This document shows, piece after piece, positions 1 through 11,850 of a stretch of 64,000 bases of DNA. How positions within the stretch are numbered: the first letter of the stretch is position 1; every line of letters starts with the position of its first letter. The position numbers and the translations under genes were made by a program. Source of the DNA: Nectonema munidae (Eukaryota; Nematomorpha; Nectonematoida; Nectonematidae); the NCBI GenBank assembly GCA_030549495.1, contig JAUIRK010000305.1, positions 186,001 through 250,000 on the forward strand, in the 5' to 3' direction. Under the pieces are notes generated by a model. That model was not told the origin of the DNA and did no database searches. It saw nothing but the letters and a program-made list of their open reading frames with translations.

Positions 1-134
1 TATTTATGATAAGGTAGTTAAAACATTGAGATACTTGGCATTATTTTTAATCTCTTCCGGAAAATTAATATTTCTAAACACACATAGTTTGAGTTAATCG
101 GTGACATTTTCTCCATTTCAACCGCTTTTTGTTT

Positions 135-665
135 TTAATCGAAGAAACAAAATGCCCTAGTTGATCGAATCTTTTTGATTGAGATGGTTCCATTATTGCC
201 AATGCTTTGCTTGGCTTTGGGCTTGCCATATTTTGTTAGAATCAAATCCAAAATATGTCTCCTAAAACCCAATTGGTCTAGTTTATCTCCTGGTGATAGC
301 CTGTAAAGAATCCATGCTTGATTCACAGTCATATCAACAAGGTGGGTAAATATAGGCCAGTACCATCACTTGCCACACACACAACAACGGTACTGTGAAA
401 TATTTTGGTCCATTTGATCAACCCATCCCATCTCATTGTTATATACATTCATCATATGAGGTTGATTTATACAAATTCTTTTTTTTTCTTACTTTGATGC
501 CATCTTCAAAGGTTGATCATTTAGAGCATTATTTATAGCAAGTACTGAGCGATTACACCGCGTGACGAAAAAATTTTTTTTGTTTGACTCAATTTTTTTA
601 CTGTTTATTACTGGAAATTTTGGGATGATTCCCAATCTGCATTTGGTTTTTTCATAACATCGACG
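135..665 (-). pseudogene. piggyBac transposase, C-terminal half (PGBD2/3-like), degenerate
   Basis: Reading on the minus strand from about 665 to 135, two frames give the downstream half of a piggyBac DDE transposase (DDE_Tnp_1_7 type). In order: a FPVINSKKIE block, the FVTRC-N-SVLAINN block, KKKRICINQPHM, the third catalytic-aspartate region read as WVDQMDQNISQYR (families have GGVDQMDQ), then WYWPIFTHLVDM and NQAWILYRLSPGDKLDQLGF. It stops before the Cys-rich C-terminal domain. The N-terminal half is absent and the frame changes near the MDQ block, so this is a dead fragment of a cut-and-paste element that targets TTAA. It belongs to a different subfamily from the fragment at 3.5-4.0 kb, because both cover the region before the third aspartate yet differ in sequence. 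Confidence 0.8.
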
Positions 666-765
666 GTTCAAAAGGTATAAGATATTATTTTTGTTTTAAC
701 CCATTGTTTTTCTTTTCAGTTAAACTTATAATATAGTTCAATATTTGCATTTAATTATATTAAAA

Positions 766-2808
766 ATGGCTTCTTGGGCATGTAAAAACAATCCAGATTC
801 TCTGTTATGTTGGACAAAAGACTATTTCCTATACCAGGGATGTCTTACTAAAACAAGCAGCGGGCCATTTAGAAAAGTTATTGGACACGGTCAGGCCGCA
901 CCTATTTAAAAAAATAACAATAATTTTTTTATAAAATATTTATCAGAAACTTTTTTATCCTGATTACTGATTATCACAATTTTTATGAAAATTAAACATA
1001 AAATGAGTAGTTAATTGACAGAGTGAAAGAGAATTTTTATAAACTAATATCTATATAATTTAACATCAACTTTATCTCATTTTCTTAGAGGGCCACAGAA
1101 ATTTGCCTTACGGGCTGCGTGTTGGACACCCCTGTCCTATACAATAGAAAAGGGATATAAATATTGGATCGCCTATAAACTCTATTTTGGCATGCAAATG
1201 GGAGACCAGGACAAAAGTTGGGCACCCCATGTCATTTGTGGAAGCTGCCGTTCGACTTTGGAGGCAGGGCTAATAGATAATTTATTGATACAACTTACCA
1301 TAATTTAGAAGTATCAATTTATTTTTTAGGAACAAGATCTATGCCTTTTGCCATTCCACGAATTTAGGGAGAGTCAACAAATTCATACTGATGATTGTTA
1401 TTTTTGTATGGTCGACGTAACGAAATACACAAAAATAAGGGGAAAATCGAGGAAACTAAACTACCCTAGTATCGCTTCATCAATTGCTCCAGTACCTCAT
1501 GATGTAGCCTTGACATTTCCTCCCCCTCCTCAGAAAGTAAATATGATTGGATATCATAGAGCTTTATAATCAACCAAAAATGTTTAATTTTAATGCTTAA
1601 AAACGTATATTTCAGGTAACTGATTTGGATGAAATTGAATTTGAAGCGGAAGAAGAAGACCTTGATGAATTTATTTCTGATGATGATATAGTTACGAAAA
1701 AATTTAAAGTCCCCATATTTTCCAAATAAACATGAGCTAAATGATTTGATTAAAGACTTGAATTTTTCAAAAGAAGGAACTCACGTATTGACATCAAGAC
1801 TGAAGGAGTGGAATATTCTAAAAGACAATTGCGGAGTTGGAGTCCAAAAAACCAGACATGAAGAATATTCCAAATTTTATAGTGTTGAAGAGAGCTTATG
1901 CTTTTGTAAAGATGTAGAAGGCCTTTTTGGTGCAATTGGAATTGATCACATTGCATCAGAGTGGAGATTTTTCATTGATAGTTCTGTTAAAAGTCTAAAA
2001 GCAGAATTGCTGCACAATGGAAACGTGTGGCCATCAATTCCTGTTGGTCATTCTACACACATGAAGGAAGACTATGTTAATGTTAAAATTTTGCTAATAA
2101 AAATTAGGTATGAAAATTTCAAATGGGAATTTCTGTTAGGATTCCAGCAAGGCTTTACTAAATACTCCTGCTACATAAGTTTATGGGACAGCAGAGATGT
2201 AAAAAATCATTAAAAAAATTGACCTCAAAGAGCTCACCTTGAACCTGGTAGTCATAATATCATGAATCAGCCCCTCGTTGACCGCGAAAAAGTTTTGTTT
2301 CCTCTTCTAAACATAAAATTAGGACTCATTAAACAGTTTGTGAAGGCATTGGACTTTGGAGGTGATGCTTTTCAGCAAATTAGAATTATGTTTCCTACGC
2401 TTTCCGATGCTAAATCAAAAGGTGGAATTCTTGCAGGAAAGCTTGTTGTTAAAAAGCTTTTAAATTGCAAAACATTTGCAAATAGCCTTAATTCAACTGA
2501 AAGAAGAGCTTGGAATGCATTTAGAAGTGTCGTTATTGGCTTTTTAGGGAATAAAAAAGATAAAAATGATGAAGGAAATGTTAGAAACTTGGTGAGTGCG
2601 TATAAAGAGATGGGCTGCCCGATGTCACTAAAACTTCATTTTTAAGATTCGCATTTGGACCTTTTTAGAGAAAATCTTGGTGATGTGAGCGAGGAGCATG
2701 GAGAGCGCTTTCACCAGGACATTCAAACCATGGAGAAAAGATACTAAGGTCGATGGGGTGGACTTGTTAAATAAGATAAGCCTGAACACCGACGAAAGCA
2801 TAGAATAA
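766..2808 (+). mobile_element. Broken copy of a multi-copy, Cys-containing element-type gene (arthropod-type family)
   Basis: The plus strand encodes dispersed blocks of one protein family. It opens at ATG 766 with MASWACKNNPDSLCYV, continues after the MITE at 835-1134 with GDQDKSWAPHVICG-C, then DDCYFCMVDVTKY with a PVPHDVALTFPPPP tail. An acidic stretch near 1.62-1.68 kb follows, then LKEWNIL, EWRFFIDSSVKSLKAELLHN and GFTKYSCYISLWDSRD (1746-2213), KVLFPLLNIKLGLIKQFVKA and FGGDAFQQI-FPTLSDAKSK (2262-2645), and finally GERFHQDIQTMEKRY near 2.7 kb. I recall similar proteins as very numerous uncharacterised genes in aphids, copepods and other arthropods, so I treat it as repeat-derived. Cys pairs at the N terminus suggest metal binding. 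It is broken, with several frame interruptions plus an inserted hAT MITE. The function is unknown and I do not assign one. Confidence 0.6.
835..1134. mobile_element. hAT MITE with 8-bp target duplication TCCTATAC
   Basis: The 300-bp insertion starts CAGGGATGTCTTA and ends TTGGACACCCCTG, imperfect inverted termini of the CAGGGGTGTC type. It is flanked by exact copies of TCCTATAC at 827-834 and 1135-1142. There is no coding capacity. It sits inside the coding region of the element at 766-2808, so it is younger than that gene. Confidence 0.85.
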
Positions 2809-2841
2809 AAAATTATTTTTAACTTTTATGTTACTTTATGT

Positions 2842-3207
2842 CAGGGGCCGGGAACCTTTTTAACTAAAAGAGCCCAAAAAAGACATATTTTAAAATCTAA
2901 TCCTCTGAGAGCCGTACATATTTTTAAATACTGATTACAACTAAATGGAAAAAGAAGACCAACAATTTTATAGTATAATAAGACTCTGAATTTATTTTAA
3001 ACAACATTGTTTTATCGAAGCATCATCATCAGTTTTATTTGTGTCATCGTGATTCGTAATGATGACGAAATTAAGAGAGTGTTGAATTGGCAAAAAGACC
3101 TCCTTTTACCTCCCTTTATCCTGAATGCCACCTGATTTATCTGAGAGCCAGATGCAGTCATCAAAAGAGCCGTGTCTGGCTCGCGAGCCATAGGTTCCCG
3201 ACCACTG
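2842..3207. mobile_element. hAT MITE with 8-bp target duplication CTTTATGT
   Basis: The 366-bp non-coding element begins CAGGGGCCGGGAACC and ends GGTTCCCGACCACTG. The termini are inverted, and both ends carry an inner GAGCC-type block. Exact 8-bp copies of CTTTATGT flank it (2834-2841, 3208-3215). Its ends resemble those of the MITE at 46420-46701, so both probably used related transposases. Confidence 0.88.
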
Positions 3208-3469
3208 CTTTATGTATTTATAATTTGCTTTAATTTTTTCACAAATTTTGTTATTTTTCATGCATATAATTAATAAATTAATTAGAAAATATCAAATAAA
3301 TTTGTTTAAGTCTCTATTAATTTATTCATGTCCCATATTGTTTCCCAGACCTAAATAGGCATAATTCTCATTTTTCTAAAATTGGAAAATTCAAAATTTG
3401 CCAATATTTTTGAAACTATCGATGTTACGAAAAAACCAATGTGATTTTCGTAATCTAAACCCAAAAATG

Positions 3470-4040
3470 CTATAGAAAAGTAACTTTATTCATGTCAAAC
3501 AAAATCATCATCGTGCGGTGACACAAATTTACTCCATCCTTGTTAGTCTGTATTTTATAAAATCCTTTTTTTTCTTTTTTGAGATCTTTCAGAGAAATTA
3601 TTGGCAAATTTCTTGATCTGTTTGATCTTAATGTCGAAGTGACTTTAAAGTTAAATTCTTTCATTCTTTTCAAAATAGCATAAGTGGGGAAGTACTTGTC
3701 AGTAATAAAATGATAATTGTTGAGCGTTTTTTCATTGAGAGAATTGGCAAACTTCAGTAGTATTGATGGTCCGACACCAAATTGAGAGCTGTCTGTACTC
3801 TTTCCTTGGTACAGATCGAAGTTTACACAATATCCTGGCGAGACACAATGAGGCCATTGTTTGTAGCCCACAACCTTGTGGGTTTGCCATAGAATGGAAT
3901 TCTCTGAAAGGCATAAACAACTGATACTTCTCTTTCAATTCCTTCACAAGCATCCTGATTTTGGCGAATTTGTCAGAGGATTCAAGCTCACAGAAATGAA
4001 TTTTTTCTGCGCACCATATTCGATATGCGAATTTAATTAA
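3470..4040 (-). pseudogene. piggyBac transposase, central catalytic region, degenerate
   Basis: Minus-strand frames from about 4040 down to 3470 give the middle of a piggyBac transposase. A helix like SDKFAKIRMLVKELKEKYQ comes first. GYCVNFDLYQGK follows, then GVGPSILLKFANSLNEK, then NNYHFITDKYFPTYAILKRMKE (the second-Asp block, where families have DNYFTS), and TLRSNRSRNLPIISLKDLK with the GVNLC motif. N- and C-terminal parts are missing and at least one frame change occurs near 3.87 kb. It is a plain TTAA-targeting DNA transposon remnant. No TTAA-bounded ends were seen nearby. Confidence 0.8.
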
Positions 4041-4257
4041 AATATTTTCGCTGGAAGTATAGTATTTAAATTCACCAATTTTGTAAAAAAAAAAATAAGG
4101 TAGTCTTATAAATTTAGGACTTTAGGTATGCGTGGAATACACTCTATTTTAAAGAATTGCTTGAATATTTGGTCTCCCATGGTATTTCCAGACCACTAAT
4201 TTTGAAAAGTGCAACAAAAAAATTTCGCCCCCCATTAATTTTGAGGATGTGCGCCCC

Positions 4258-4457
4258 TGTTGAAAACGTATGTTTGGTTCAACATATGCGAACAGTTGTT
4301 TGCATTGATGAAAACGACAAAATCAACAAGAAGTAAATTGACAAATCAACATTTATCATCTTTGATAAAAGTGGGTACGGCACAAAACATGAAACCGAAC
4401 ATAAAGGAATTAGTGAGCAAAAATAGGTGTCAAAAATCAGTACAGCCTAGCTCTTAG
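4258..4457 (+). pseudogene. hAT transposase C-terminal fragment (GTF2IRD2/ZBED5-like)
   Basis: The plus strand reads FNICEQLFALMKTTKSTRSKLTNQHLSSL followed by AQNMKPNIKELVSKNRCQKS and a stop. This matches the hAT dimerisation-domain tail seen in GTF2IRD2, SCAND3 and ZBED5-type proteins, where the pattern is CEQ-FS-M---KS--RS-LT--HL and a KRCQ-S ending. Only about 65 residues survive; the body of the transposase is not visible upstream. It is a different hAT family from the element at 23.5-26.1 kb. Confidence 0.7.
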
Positions 4458-4842
4458 ATTTAAAAATTTTGAATAATTAAGTTTTCATTGATTTTTTTTA
4501 ATAACTGAAATTAATTTATGTATTTTTTATCAATGAAAATTATGCAGCCCTAGGAAATTACCAGTTTGACATGCTTGTACTATTGCATCCCCTATTTTAC
4601 ATCGTGGATTTCGAAAAAGTGGAAAATAAGCAAATTTATCAATGGCTCAAGTTAAAAATAGCGAGAAGTTTTAGGATGCGAAAAATAGTCATATGCAAAG
4701 AGAGATGCTTATAATATTCTGAAAGCAGTTCACTGTTTTAGTATATTCTTTGAGCAGCCAATAATATTTTGATTCACGCCAGAGTATAACATTACCGAAA
4801 CATATATCAGACATCAGTTATAGAGAAAAGAATAAATAATTA

Positions 4843-4862
4843 GGGGGGGGGGGGGGGGGGGG
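4843..4862. repeat. Poly-G run (20 G)
   Basis: Twenty consecutive G on the plus strand in otherwise A+T-rich DNA. The length is likely to vary between individuals or assemblies. Confidence 0.95.
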
Positions 4863-6492
4863 CATTTCTCTCTTTTTTAAAGTTTCCTAGATACCATTAT
4901 ATCTACAGCGAGTTAATTCAATTATAACCACAACTTTTTTAATTTGAACTAAAAACTGGAGTATCATAGCAATTGATGATCAAAACATTGTTTTTCATGC
5001 AAACATGAATGTAAAAAAATGTCAGTTATTTTTCAAATACAATGATTTTTAATGGTTACCAATTTCATGAATACGAGTACATTCAAATTTTAGTTTTTTT
5101 TGTCACTGAAAATACAATTGGAAAATTTCTGAAAAAACTAAGGAATGGAAACACGAAAATTTAATTCACTCAAAACTAGTTTGATATAAATTAAATTTGA
5201 TGCATTACCATTGATCGTTATTATGAGAAAAGTAATAAGAATGTAGTTGCTGAATACAAAAACAAGCAGAGCTTTGCAGAAAAGTCAAATAAGAAGGCTT
5301 AAAATTGAATGAATGAATTGAAAAAGAAAAATAAAAATTGCTTCATAACATTGGATTGATCACTGTTATCTATTTCTAAGATTGCAAAACTGAGTTGTCG
5401 TTCACTGAATATGATTTTCGTCGTCAAGTCATACGTTTCACATATGAGAATTCAACATTTTTGATAAAATTGGATGGTGAACTATTATATGCTATCTGTT
5501 TGCATATTTATCATGAATCAATTTCACATGTGTAGCTACTCCTTTTCAAAACATCGAAATTTCTAAGTGATAGTATACTTGAAGCAAACTAGACTTTATA
5601 ATTTGAAATAAAAACTATCACGAAACAAGTACTCATCTGCTTTTATAAAATCGTGTTTTATCTTGGAGTTTTAAAGATATGTTAATGTAAAAAAACTCTG
5701 TTGTGATTATAAGTGTAAAAACTATTTATATTTGATCATATGTGATACGTTGGACACAAATGACATAGTATTCTATTGCGTATCGTATATGATACGTTGG
5801 GAACGGGTAAACTAAATCACATTCAATCACATTTATAAAGTGATCTTTGTGAACAGTTGGTTGCTGATGAAACACGAATAACCAAGATTACTTGGGAAGA
5901 ATTGAAAGCGGTCATTGTAGGCAGGGCGTCGTATAAGTTGTGATGATGAAATGTAAAGATGATGAAAGACTAGTGATGTAATATGATTATTGATTAGTCG
6001 TAATGATTTGTCTGATGACGATCTCGCGAAAGAAAGTGTATTATCGTATGATGAAGTGTCGAGTGATTTTATGCCACGTGATGGGGCAGCATAAAATTCA
6101 TGGAATTAATTTCCTAATTCTAACTCAAATTTTCAAACCTTATAAGGGTATGGTAGGGAAATGGATAAAATAAAGAGAAGGAGAGTAGTGGGTTATAACA
6201 AAATGCGATAAGGGTAGAAGGCAAAGTATGTGACAATTGATGGAAGAGTGTAGACAATTGTCCCAGTTTCCTTTCTATTATTATTATAAGACATTTTGTG
6301 TATAAGATGGTGGACGAGAAACGCATACTAAGCGCATTTATCCATTTCAAAGGATAGGGTATTTTAATGTATTTTTAATTAGATGTATTACGATATGCAT
6401 ATTTAGAAACAAAATCTTTGACAGATATGCCCATTAGGGTGAAATAATTATAACAAATATAAAAAATTGTAAAAACTGGACACTTTATTGCG
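4863..6492. other. A+T-rich interval, no confident gene
   Basis: No supported gene. Two short stretches look coding-like but are isolated: about 5847-5940 (CEQLVADETRITKITWEELK) and about 6000-6095 (DLSDDDLAKESVLSYDEV), both plus strand. They could be remnants of the acidic N-terminal part and first domain of a piggyBac-type transposase, but they are in the wrong order for one intact copy. Confidence 0.4.
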
Positions 6493-6648
6493 GACTAGTT
6501 TCGGCGTATAAACTCCTTTTTCAAAGCAAATGATAAAATAATGAAAAAATTATTGAAAATAAAAGTTTTTTCTTTCATTTTTCTTTTTTCACTATTTTAT
6601 CATTTATATATTTGCTTTGAAAGAGGAGTATATATTCCGAAACTAGTC
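6493..6648. repeat. Inverted repeat pair (about 50-bp arms)
   Basis: The left arm (6493-6540) runs GACTAGTTTCGG... to AAAGCAAATGATAAAATA. Its reverse complement recurs at 6594-6648, with small differences, ending CCGAAACTAGTC. The spacer is about 53 bp and A+T-rich. The CGAAAC core next to a GAGGAGT block resembles ends of Penelope-like retroelements, but no coding part is present, so the class is a guess. Confidence 0.6.
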
Positions 6649-8970
6649 AGCAATGGATCAGAAGGTCAAAAAATTTACGATGGCCAAAATAATATCCTTC
6701 AAATTTATATAGATTGGGAATAGTGAAATAATTCATTAAGTTAAATTGAATATGAAGTTAGTTTAATTCAACAACACCTTCCAATTTATTTATTATTTAT
6801 GGCGCTTTTCAAAACAAATTTTCTGAGTCGGGAGAAAATGAAATGCGCTTAGGCAAAATATTTTTGGGGAAAGGGAAATGGTGACATGCACCCAAAAAAG
6901 ATAGGGAAAGCTAGAACCTCTGAACTCTCAATTTTCTAAAAGATAAATTAATTACAAAATGTATTCTTCTAGTTCTTGATGAAATTTATCTGTTCATGGA
7001 GCGATTAAGACTTCAGATGCGATCTCAGAAAATGCATTATGGCCGAAATACGTGCTCTCAGAATCCTTAAACTCTGCAACAGTTCTTGGACACTAAACTT
7101 GTATTCTGAACTTCTTTCATTTCCGAGGAAACTCTTGACAAGTGATTTGAAAACGTGCAATGCATTCCTCTAAATTTTACTCATCACTCCACCGAACTGT
7201 GCATTCTTCATTAGGCTTCTAATCTGAGAGCGGTCGAAAATGCCTGCATTCAATTTTGCATTAAGGACTTGTGGAAATGTCTGCCTTATGAAAGCAAATT
7301 TTGGACTTCATTCTTCATCAATCCAAGTTTTGTATCAACAACCACATTGCATGAGTTTTTTACTTTTTTTCTATTACATTTTAAATAAAAATGAAAACTT
7401 TGATTTCTTGCTTAAGTTCACAAAATCAGAGTAGTTTAGCAATTTTTGAGAGGCAATAAAAGCTGTGTAATTTATGAAAAAAATTCAAATAAATATCTCT
7501 ATCAAAAACGGAAGGAGGATAATTCGACATCAAGACATTTAGGCATATAAATATATTGATTTTAATATTGCCCCGAGGCCTAATTGTCCAGAGGCCAAAT
7601 TATCCAAAGCCCAAATTGTTCCTGTACACGAAAGACAGGCTTTTATTTGGAGAAGCAATTAGCAAAGACCGATAAAAGCGGCATTTTAAGTAGACAGTTT
7701 TTTACTTTTTAATTTCTTTGACTCAAGCAAAGCATATGGCATCCATAAACTTTTTGTTTAAATAAATGGGAAAAAATTTTATTGCAATAATTTTTTAAAT
7801 CACGACTTTGTCTAAATCCCGACAAAATGGAGATATTTGGTAAGTATGATACAGGTAAAATTATTCCATTTTCGACTAAAGTATAAATCATTATTTCAGC
7901 TTCGCAATTAAAGTTATTAATACTCCTATTGACCTAGTTTTTAAAGGTAATACTTTTTCAAGGTTATCACGTATTTTAAATGTTTTCCTTAAAAATAGTT
8001 CCTATTTTTCTAGAAAACTTTTTTTTCACACGTTTATCTCTATCTAATTTATGCAAATTTATCCAAACTGGCATGGATAATTCACTAAAAAGTATGTGTG
8101 TGTGAATATTCGATATGTTTTCATTTAGTATTCACCTTCCTCTTTCATACAAGTCAAACATTCACCTGTCTATAACAGCCAGTTTCAATCATTCTCAAAA
8201 GATCACCACCTGTTCACAAAGAAGATTGTAAAAGAAACGGTGCCTTTGATACCCATAACATCTTCTTTTCCCCTTCCAATTTGAATTTTGTATCCGAATA
8301 ATAGTGTAAAAGTTCAACTTTTAGTCAACATAGTATTCATTATTATTTGGAGAAAAATTGTGAGGGGGTGTGTGCAGTGTTAGAAAAAAGCCGATTTTTC
8401 ACAAAAAAATCCAAAAACCTCGGTTCAATTATTCATACTAAATATTACATAAATATTTCATTTAATATTTCAATATGATGAGCGTGTTGTATATTTTCAT
8501 ATTTATTTATCAATAACGACATAAAAACTGAAAAAAATATAAAATACCTATATAACAAAATATGCAAAGAATTGAAACAGTTTTAAAAAAGAGCATCCAA
8601 TGTATTCAAAATTTGATACATTTCAACGAGTTTTGTTGAAAGTCGATTTTTCAAGGTGCTCCAAATGACCTCTCGAGATCTGCAACTGAGCCGGTAAACG
8701 CTTAAGCCTAATTAGAAAAACCATATGGTAACAAGGGTGTTACAAAAAACCAATTTTTGTGTAAAATGGAAACGTAAAAATAGATAAAATGTTTATTTCA
8801 GAGTTTTCAAAGTGCCAAATTAAACAGGAAATAAACTAGGTTAGGTAAAATTGCTAACTCTGCGTGGAGGGCACACACCAAATCTAAAATTGCTGGAAAA
8901 AGTAAAATGAACAAACATCCACAAAAATGAAGAAACTGAATCAAAGTTATTTTACGATTTTTAAAAAAAT
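6649..8970. other. Non-coding interval with a short GAGGCC tandem motif
   Basis: No gene supported. At 7574-7621 a motif of about 16 bp of the form GAGGCCAAATTATCCA is repeated roughly three times with changes. Around 8.38 kb and 8.74 kb two stretches of the form TGTTA(G/C)AAAAAA are direct repeats. The rest is A+T-rich DNA in which I see nothing. Confidence 0.4.
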
Positions 8971-8973
8971 TTC

Positions 8974-9103
8974 AGCGAAAAATCTAACGATATCGTTTAT
9001 GTAAAGTTGCTTTCAGGAATTTATATTTCTTACACAACTATTCCACCCATAACTACTTTCCAAGAAGCTAATCAGATTGACGCGCCAAATATTGAATACA
9101 AAG
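8974..9103 (+). CDS. Candidate internal exon of an unrecognised gene
   Basis: A T-rich tract ending in a TTTCAG acceptor at about 8973 precedes a 130-bp open block that reads EKSNDIVYVKLLSGIYI, then SYTTIPPITTFQEANQID and APNIEYK, followed by a GTATTT donor. Composition is more balanced than in the flanks, and the residue mix looks like real protein rather than A+T noise. I do not recognise the family. It may belong to the same transcription unit as the block at 10117-10296. Alternatively it is the remnant of a lost gene. Confidence 0.35.
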
Positions 9104-9870
9104 GTATTTTCCATCTTATTAATATTAGTTGGATCAAATTCTTTAATCTTGTAATGTATAACAACTCCTTCACATCCCACAAAAAGGCCTTTCTTGTGTT
9201 ATTCTTCAAGGATTGCCTACGCATTTCTTCTTTGCCTTTTTGAGAACAGAAACCAAAAATTTATTATCTTCATTAAAAGCATACCCGCGGAGTGGGAGTG
9301 AGTGGAAGCGGACATTTTAAAGAGATGGGAGTCAGAGTCTGTATCTAATAAAATTTAGGACCCAGAGTCGTGTTTTTAAGTATTTTGAATAATGAAAAAG
9401 GATATTTTAAGTAGTTAGGATCATACATATATGACGTCCCCTACCAGGAGGAGGAAGGTAAACTAATTCTAGATGCTCTGTAAGAAGGGGTAGAAGTCAC
9501 GGCGAGAACTTAAAAATTTTGGGGGCGTCATTTGTGAATGATCCCCCTCAAACCATTTTAAGTTTTATTTTTATAAATTACCAGCAGCATTTGATATTTC
9601 TATATTCAAAAATATTAGGTATACCATAATAATTATGAAAAAGTAGACTCATATGAAAAGATGATAAACACAAAAAAGTATTGAAAAGGAGAATTTATTA
9701 CGAGTTATTTTTTAAAAAAAGAATAGAAAGAAGAAAATTTTCCTCTGATTGCACCTACTTGTTATTTCGATTTTTTAATGGCTTCCGTAATTATATTTTT
9801 ATAGTTTTTTTTTATTTTTTTATGTTTTTATATATTAAGACAATTTTTAAGGAAGTTACATCTTAGCTAA

Positions 9871-10296
9871 ATGTCATCTTCACATCTACTAAGTCTTATA
9901 AGTAATCTAAAAGACTCTGTGGAGTTTTTGATCAAAAAGGAAATTAAATATAATAGCGTCTGGAAAATCTTCCTTACTTCGTAAATCCAACTTAATAATT
10001 CGGAGAGTTTAACGATTCTTATCATTTATTCACTAAAAAGTATCATTTGACATATGATACAAAGATCCTGCTGTTTATCATATATTCTGTTTTCCATATG
10101 TTACATAGTCCTGTATTTCAGAATTTTTTTTATTGAAGATGATGTTTTGAAACTAGCAAAACAAGTTCGAAAAAATAATGCTATTTTTCGAATGATGATG
10201 ACAAAATTCGTAGACAAACGCAATATTGCTTTGCTTCCTTTCACATTTAGGGAGAGCAATCGCGAACACAGTATTAACGTAAACAAATGCAAATGA
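9871..10296 (+). CDS. Candidate small gene or terminal exons, unrecognised
   Basis: ATG 9871 opens MSSSHLLSLISNLKDSVEF followed by LIKKEIKYNS, an amphipathic helix-like start. After a CAG acceptor at about 10116 a second block reads FFIEDDVLKLAKQVRKNNA, IFRMMMTKFVDKRNIALLP and FTFRESNREHSINVNKCK, then a stop at 10294-10296. An AATAAA lies about 15 bp downstream, as expected for a 3' end. The block is strongly charged and helical, plausibly coiled-coil. I could not find a donor that joins the two blocks in phase, so the exon structure is uncertain and they may be separate. I recognise no family. Confidence 0.35.
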
Positions 10297-10299
10297 CAT

Positions 10300-11768
10300 T
10301 TCCACTGCATGTAATAAATGAATCAAAGAGTAAGGAAATAAAATAAAAAAAGATGAAGTGATGAAAAGAAGCATGTCGTTTTATCTGTTTGTTTCTTTCC
10401 GTTAAATCTAAAACTAAATTCAATCTTTGAACAATATAATATAGAACTAAAACTTTTTTCAACTGGAGTCGCACGCATTTTTACGACACACACAGAAATA
10501 TAAATAAGCGTTTACAATATGCTCTCAGTCTTCTAGGACTAGGAAACAGATGTCATTATTTCTCGGAAGAATCTGGACTTATTTTCCGTCCTTTTATTCT
10601 TAATGATTTTGCTAATTAAGATCAATTTGCTGTATTATATTTTTTAAAATTTATAGAGAAAATAGTTAGATCATGTAAGTTAAATACCGTGGAGGCACTG
10701 AAATAGTTCGAAATGTGGCACATGGTATAACTGCTATAGCAATAACCAACTATAGTTAGTGGTTTGGAAAGATTTTTCGTCTCTTGGTATTATTCTTTTC
10801 GACCGCCAAGCTACAATGAAAGAAGATTTGGTAGAGACATTTTTATTTTCCTGAAGGCAAATTCATTATAAATAAATTTTTTCACCTGCGTTTAATTTTC
10901 ACTTTGTTTTATATTCAATGTAATTTTAAATTTAGGTAAACTCAATGCTTTGAATCAAATAATTGAAAAGTAAGAATTTTGCGAAACTGCACTTGAAATG
11001 ATGTTTCATTGTAGAAGCCATGCCAAACAAATTGATAAGCTCTAGAGCAGGAGCCACAGATTGAATTTATTACGGCTCCGAAGCCTAACTTGTTTCAAGG
11101 CAGTCCCCAGCCATTCTCATAAGAGGGCTAAAAATTTTAGAAGGTAAAAACTCTAGATAAATTCTAATCGAGACAAATTTCTTCACGTAATGATCATAAA
11201 ACTGTATCTAAAGGCTAAAATTTTAGTTTTACGATTTTTCGAATTTGCAAATATTTTCAAATAATGAACATTTTTTAATTCTAGTTATCATCATTATATA
11301 TATCACTTTACTTGAAAAACAGTTCAGCCGAATCTTCGTTCTCTAGAATCTGGTTTAGAAGAAACCTTACTTTTGAAATAAAAACACAGAAATTGGTATT
11401 TTTATCAATTGCTTATTATATTTCCTAAAAAGTATAAAAAACAAATCGGTCCAAAGAACTTTGAATATGTAATTTTTGAGATTTTGAAGTTTAATTTTAA
11501 GATACTCGAGACATTTTCTATATTTTGGAATTTTATTTCTTTCAAATGTATTCGTAAAGATTGAAAGGTTAAGTACTTCATTTTATTGTAAAAACTTCTT
11601 TTTTTTTGTTTGAACATATTAAAACATGTAGGCTAGAGGTGTTCAAACAAGGGATATCAAATTGGATCGGCAAGCGAATATCACAGAATCGCAATAACAT
11701 AAAAACGTCATTATTTAAGTTGGAATCAAATGTTAATTAATTATCCAATTAAAGTAAAAATCGATAAG
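10300..11768. other. Intergenic A+T-rich DNA, nothing recognised
   Basis: No conserved coding block or transposon end was recognised on either strand. Confidence 0.5.
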
Positions 11769-11850
11769 AAAATACCTTTGTTTCGCCAAAGACGATATAA
11801 GTATCGTTATTGGTTCGACATTTGTACACTTCAGGCTTATTGATTATAAT
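11769..11850 (-). pseudogene. Partial duplicate of a NACA exon
   Basis: About 80 bp match the 3' part of the NACA exon at 13025-13147 (the [21 protein letters not shown] segment) with only a few changes. They include several bases of the downstream intron, with the GTATTT-like donor retained. The copy lies about 0.5 kb beyond the NACA stop codon, in the same orientation. Because intron sequence is included it arose from genomic DNA, not from a processed transcript. No acceptor or further exon accompanies it, so it is unlikely to be translated. Confidence 0.85.
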
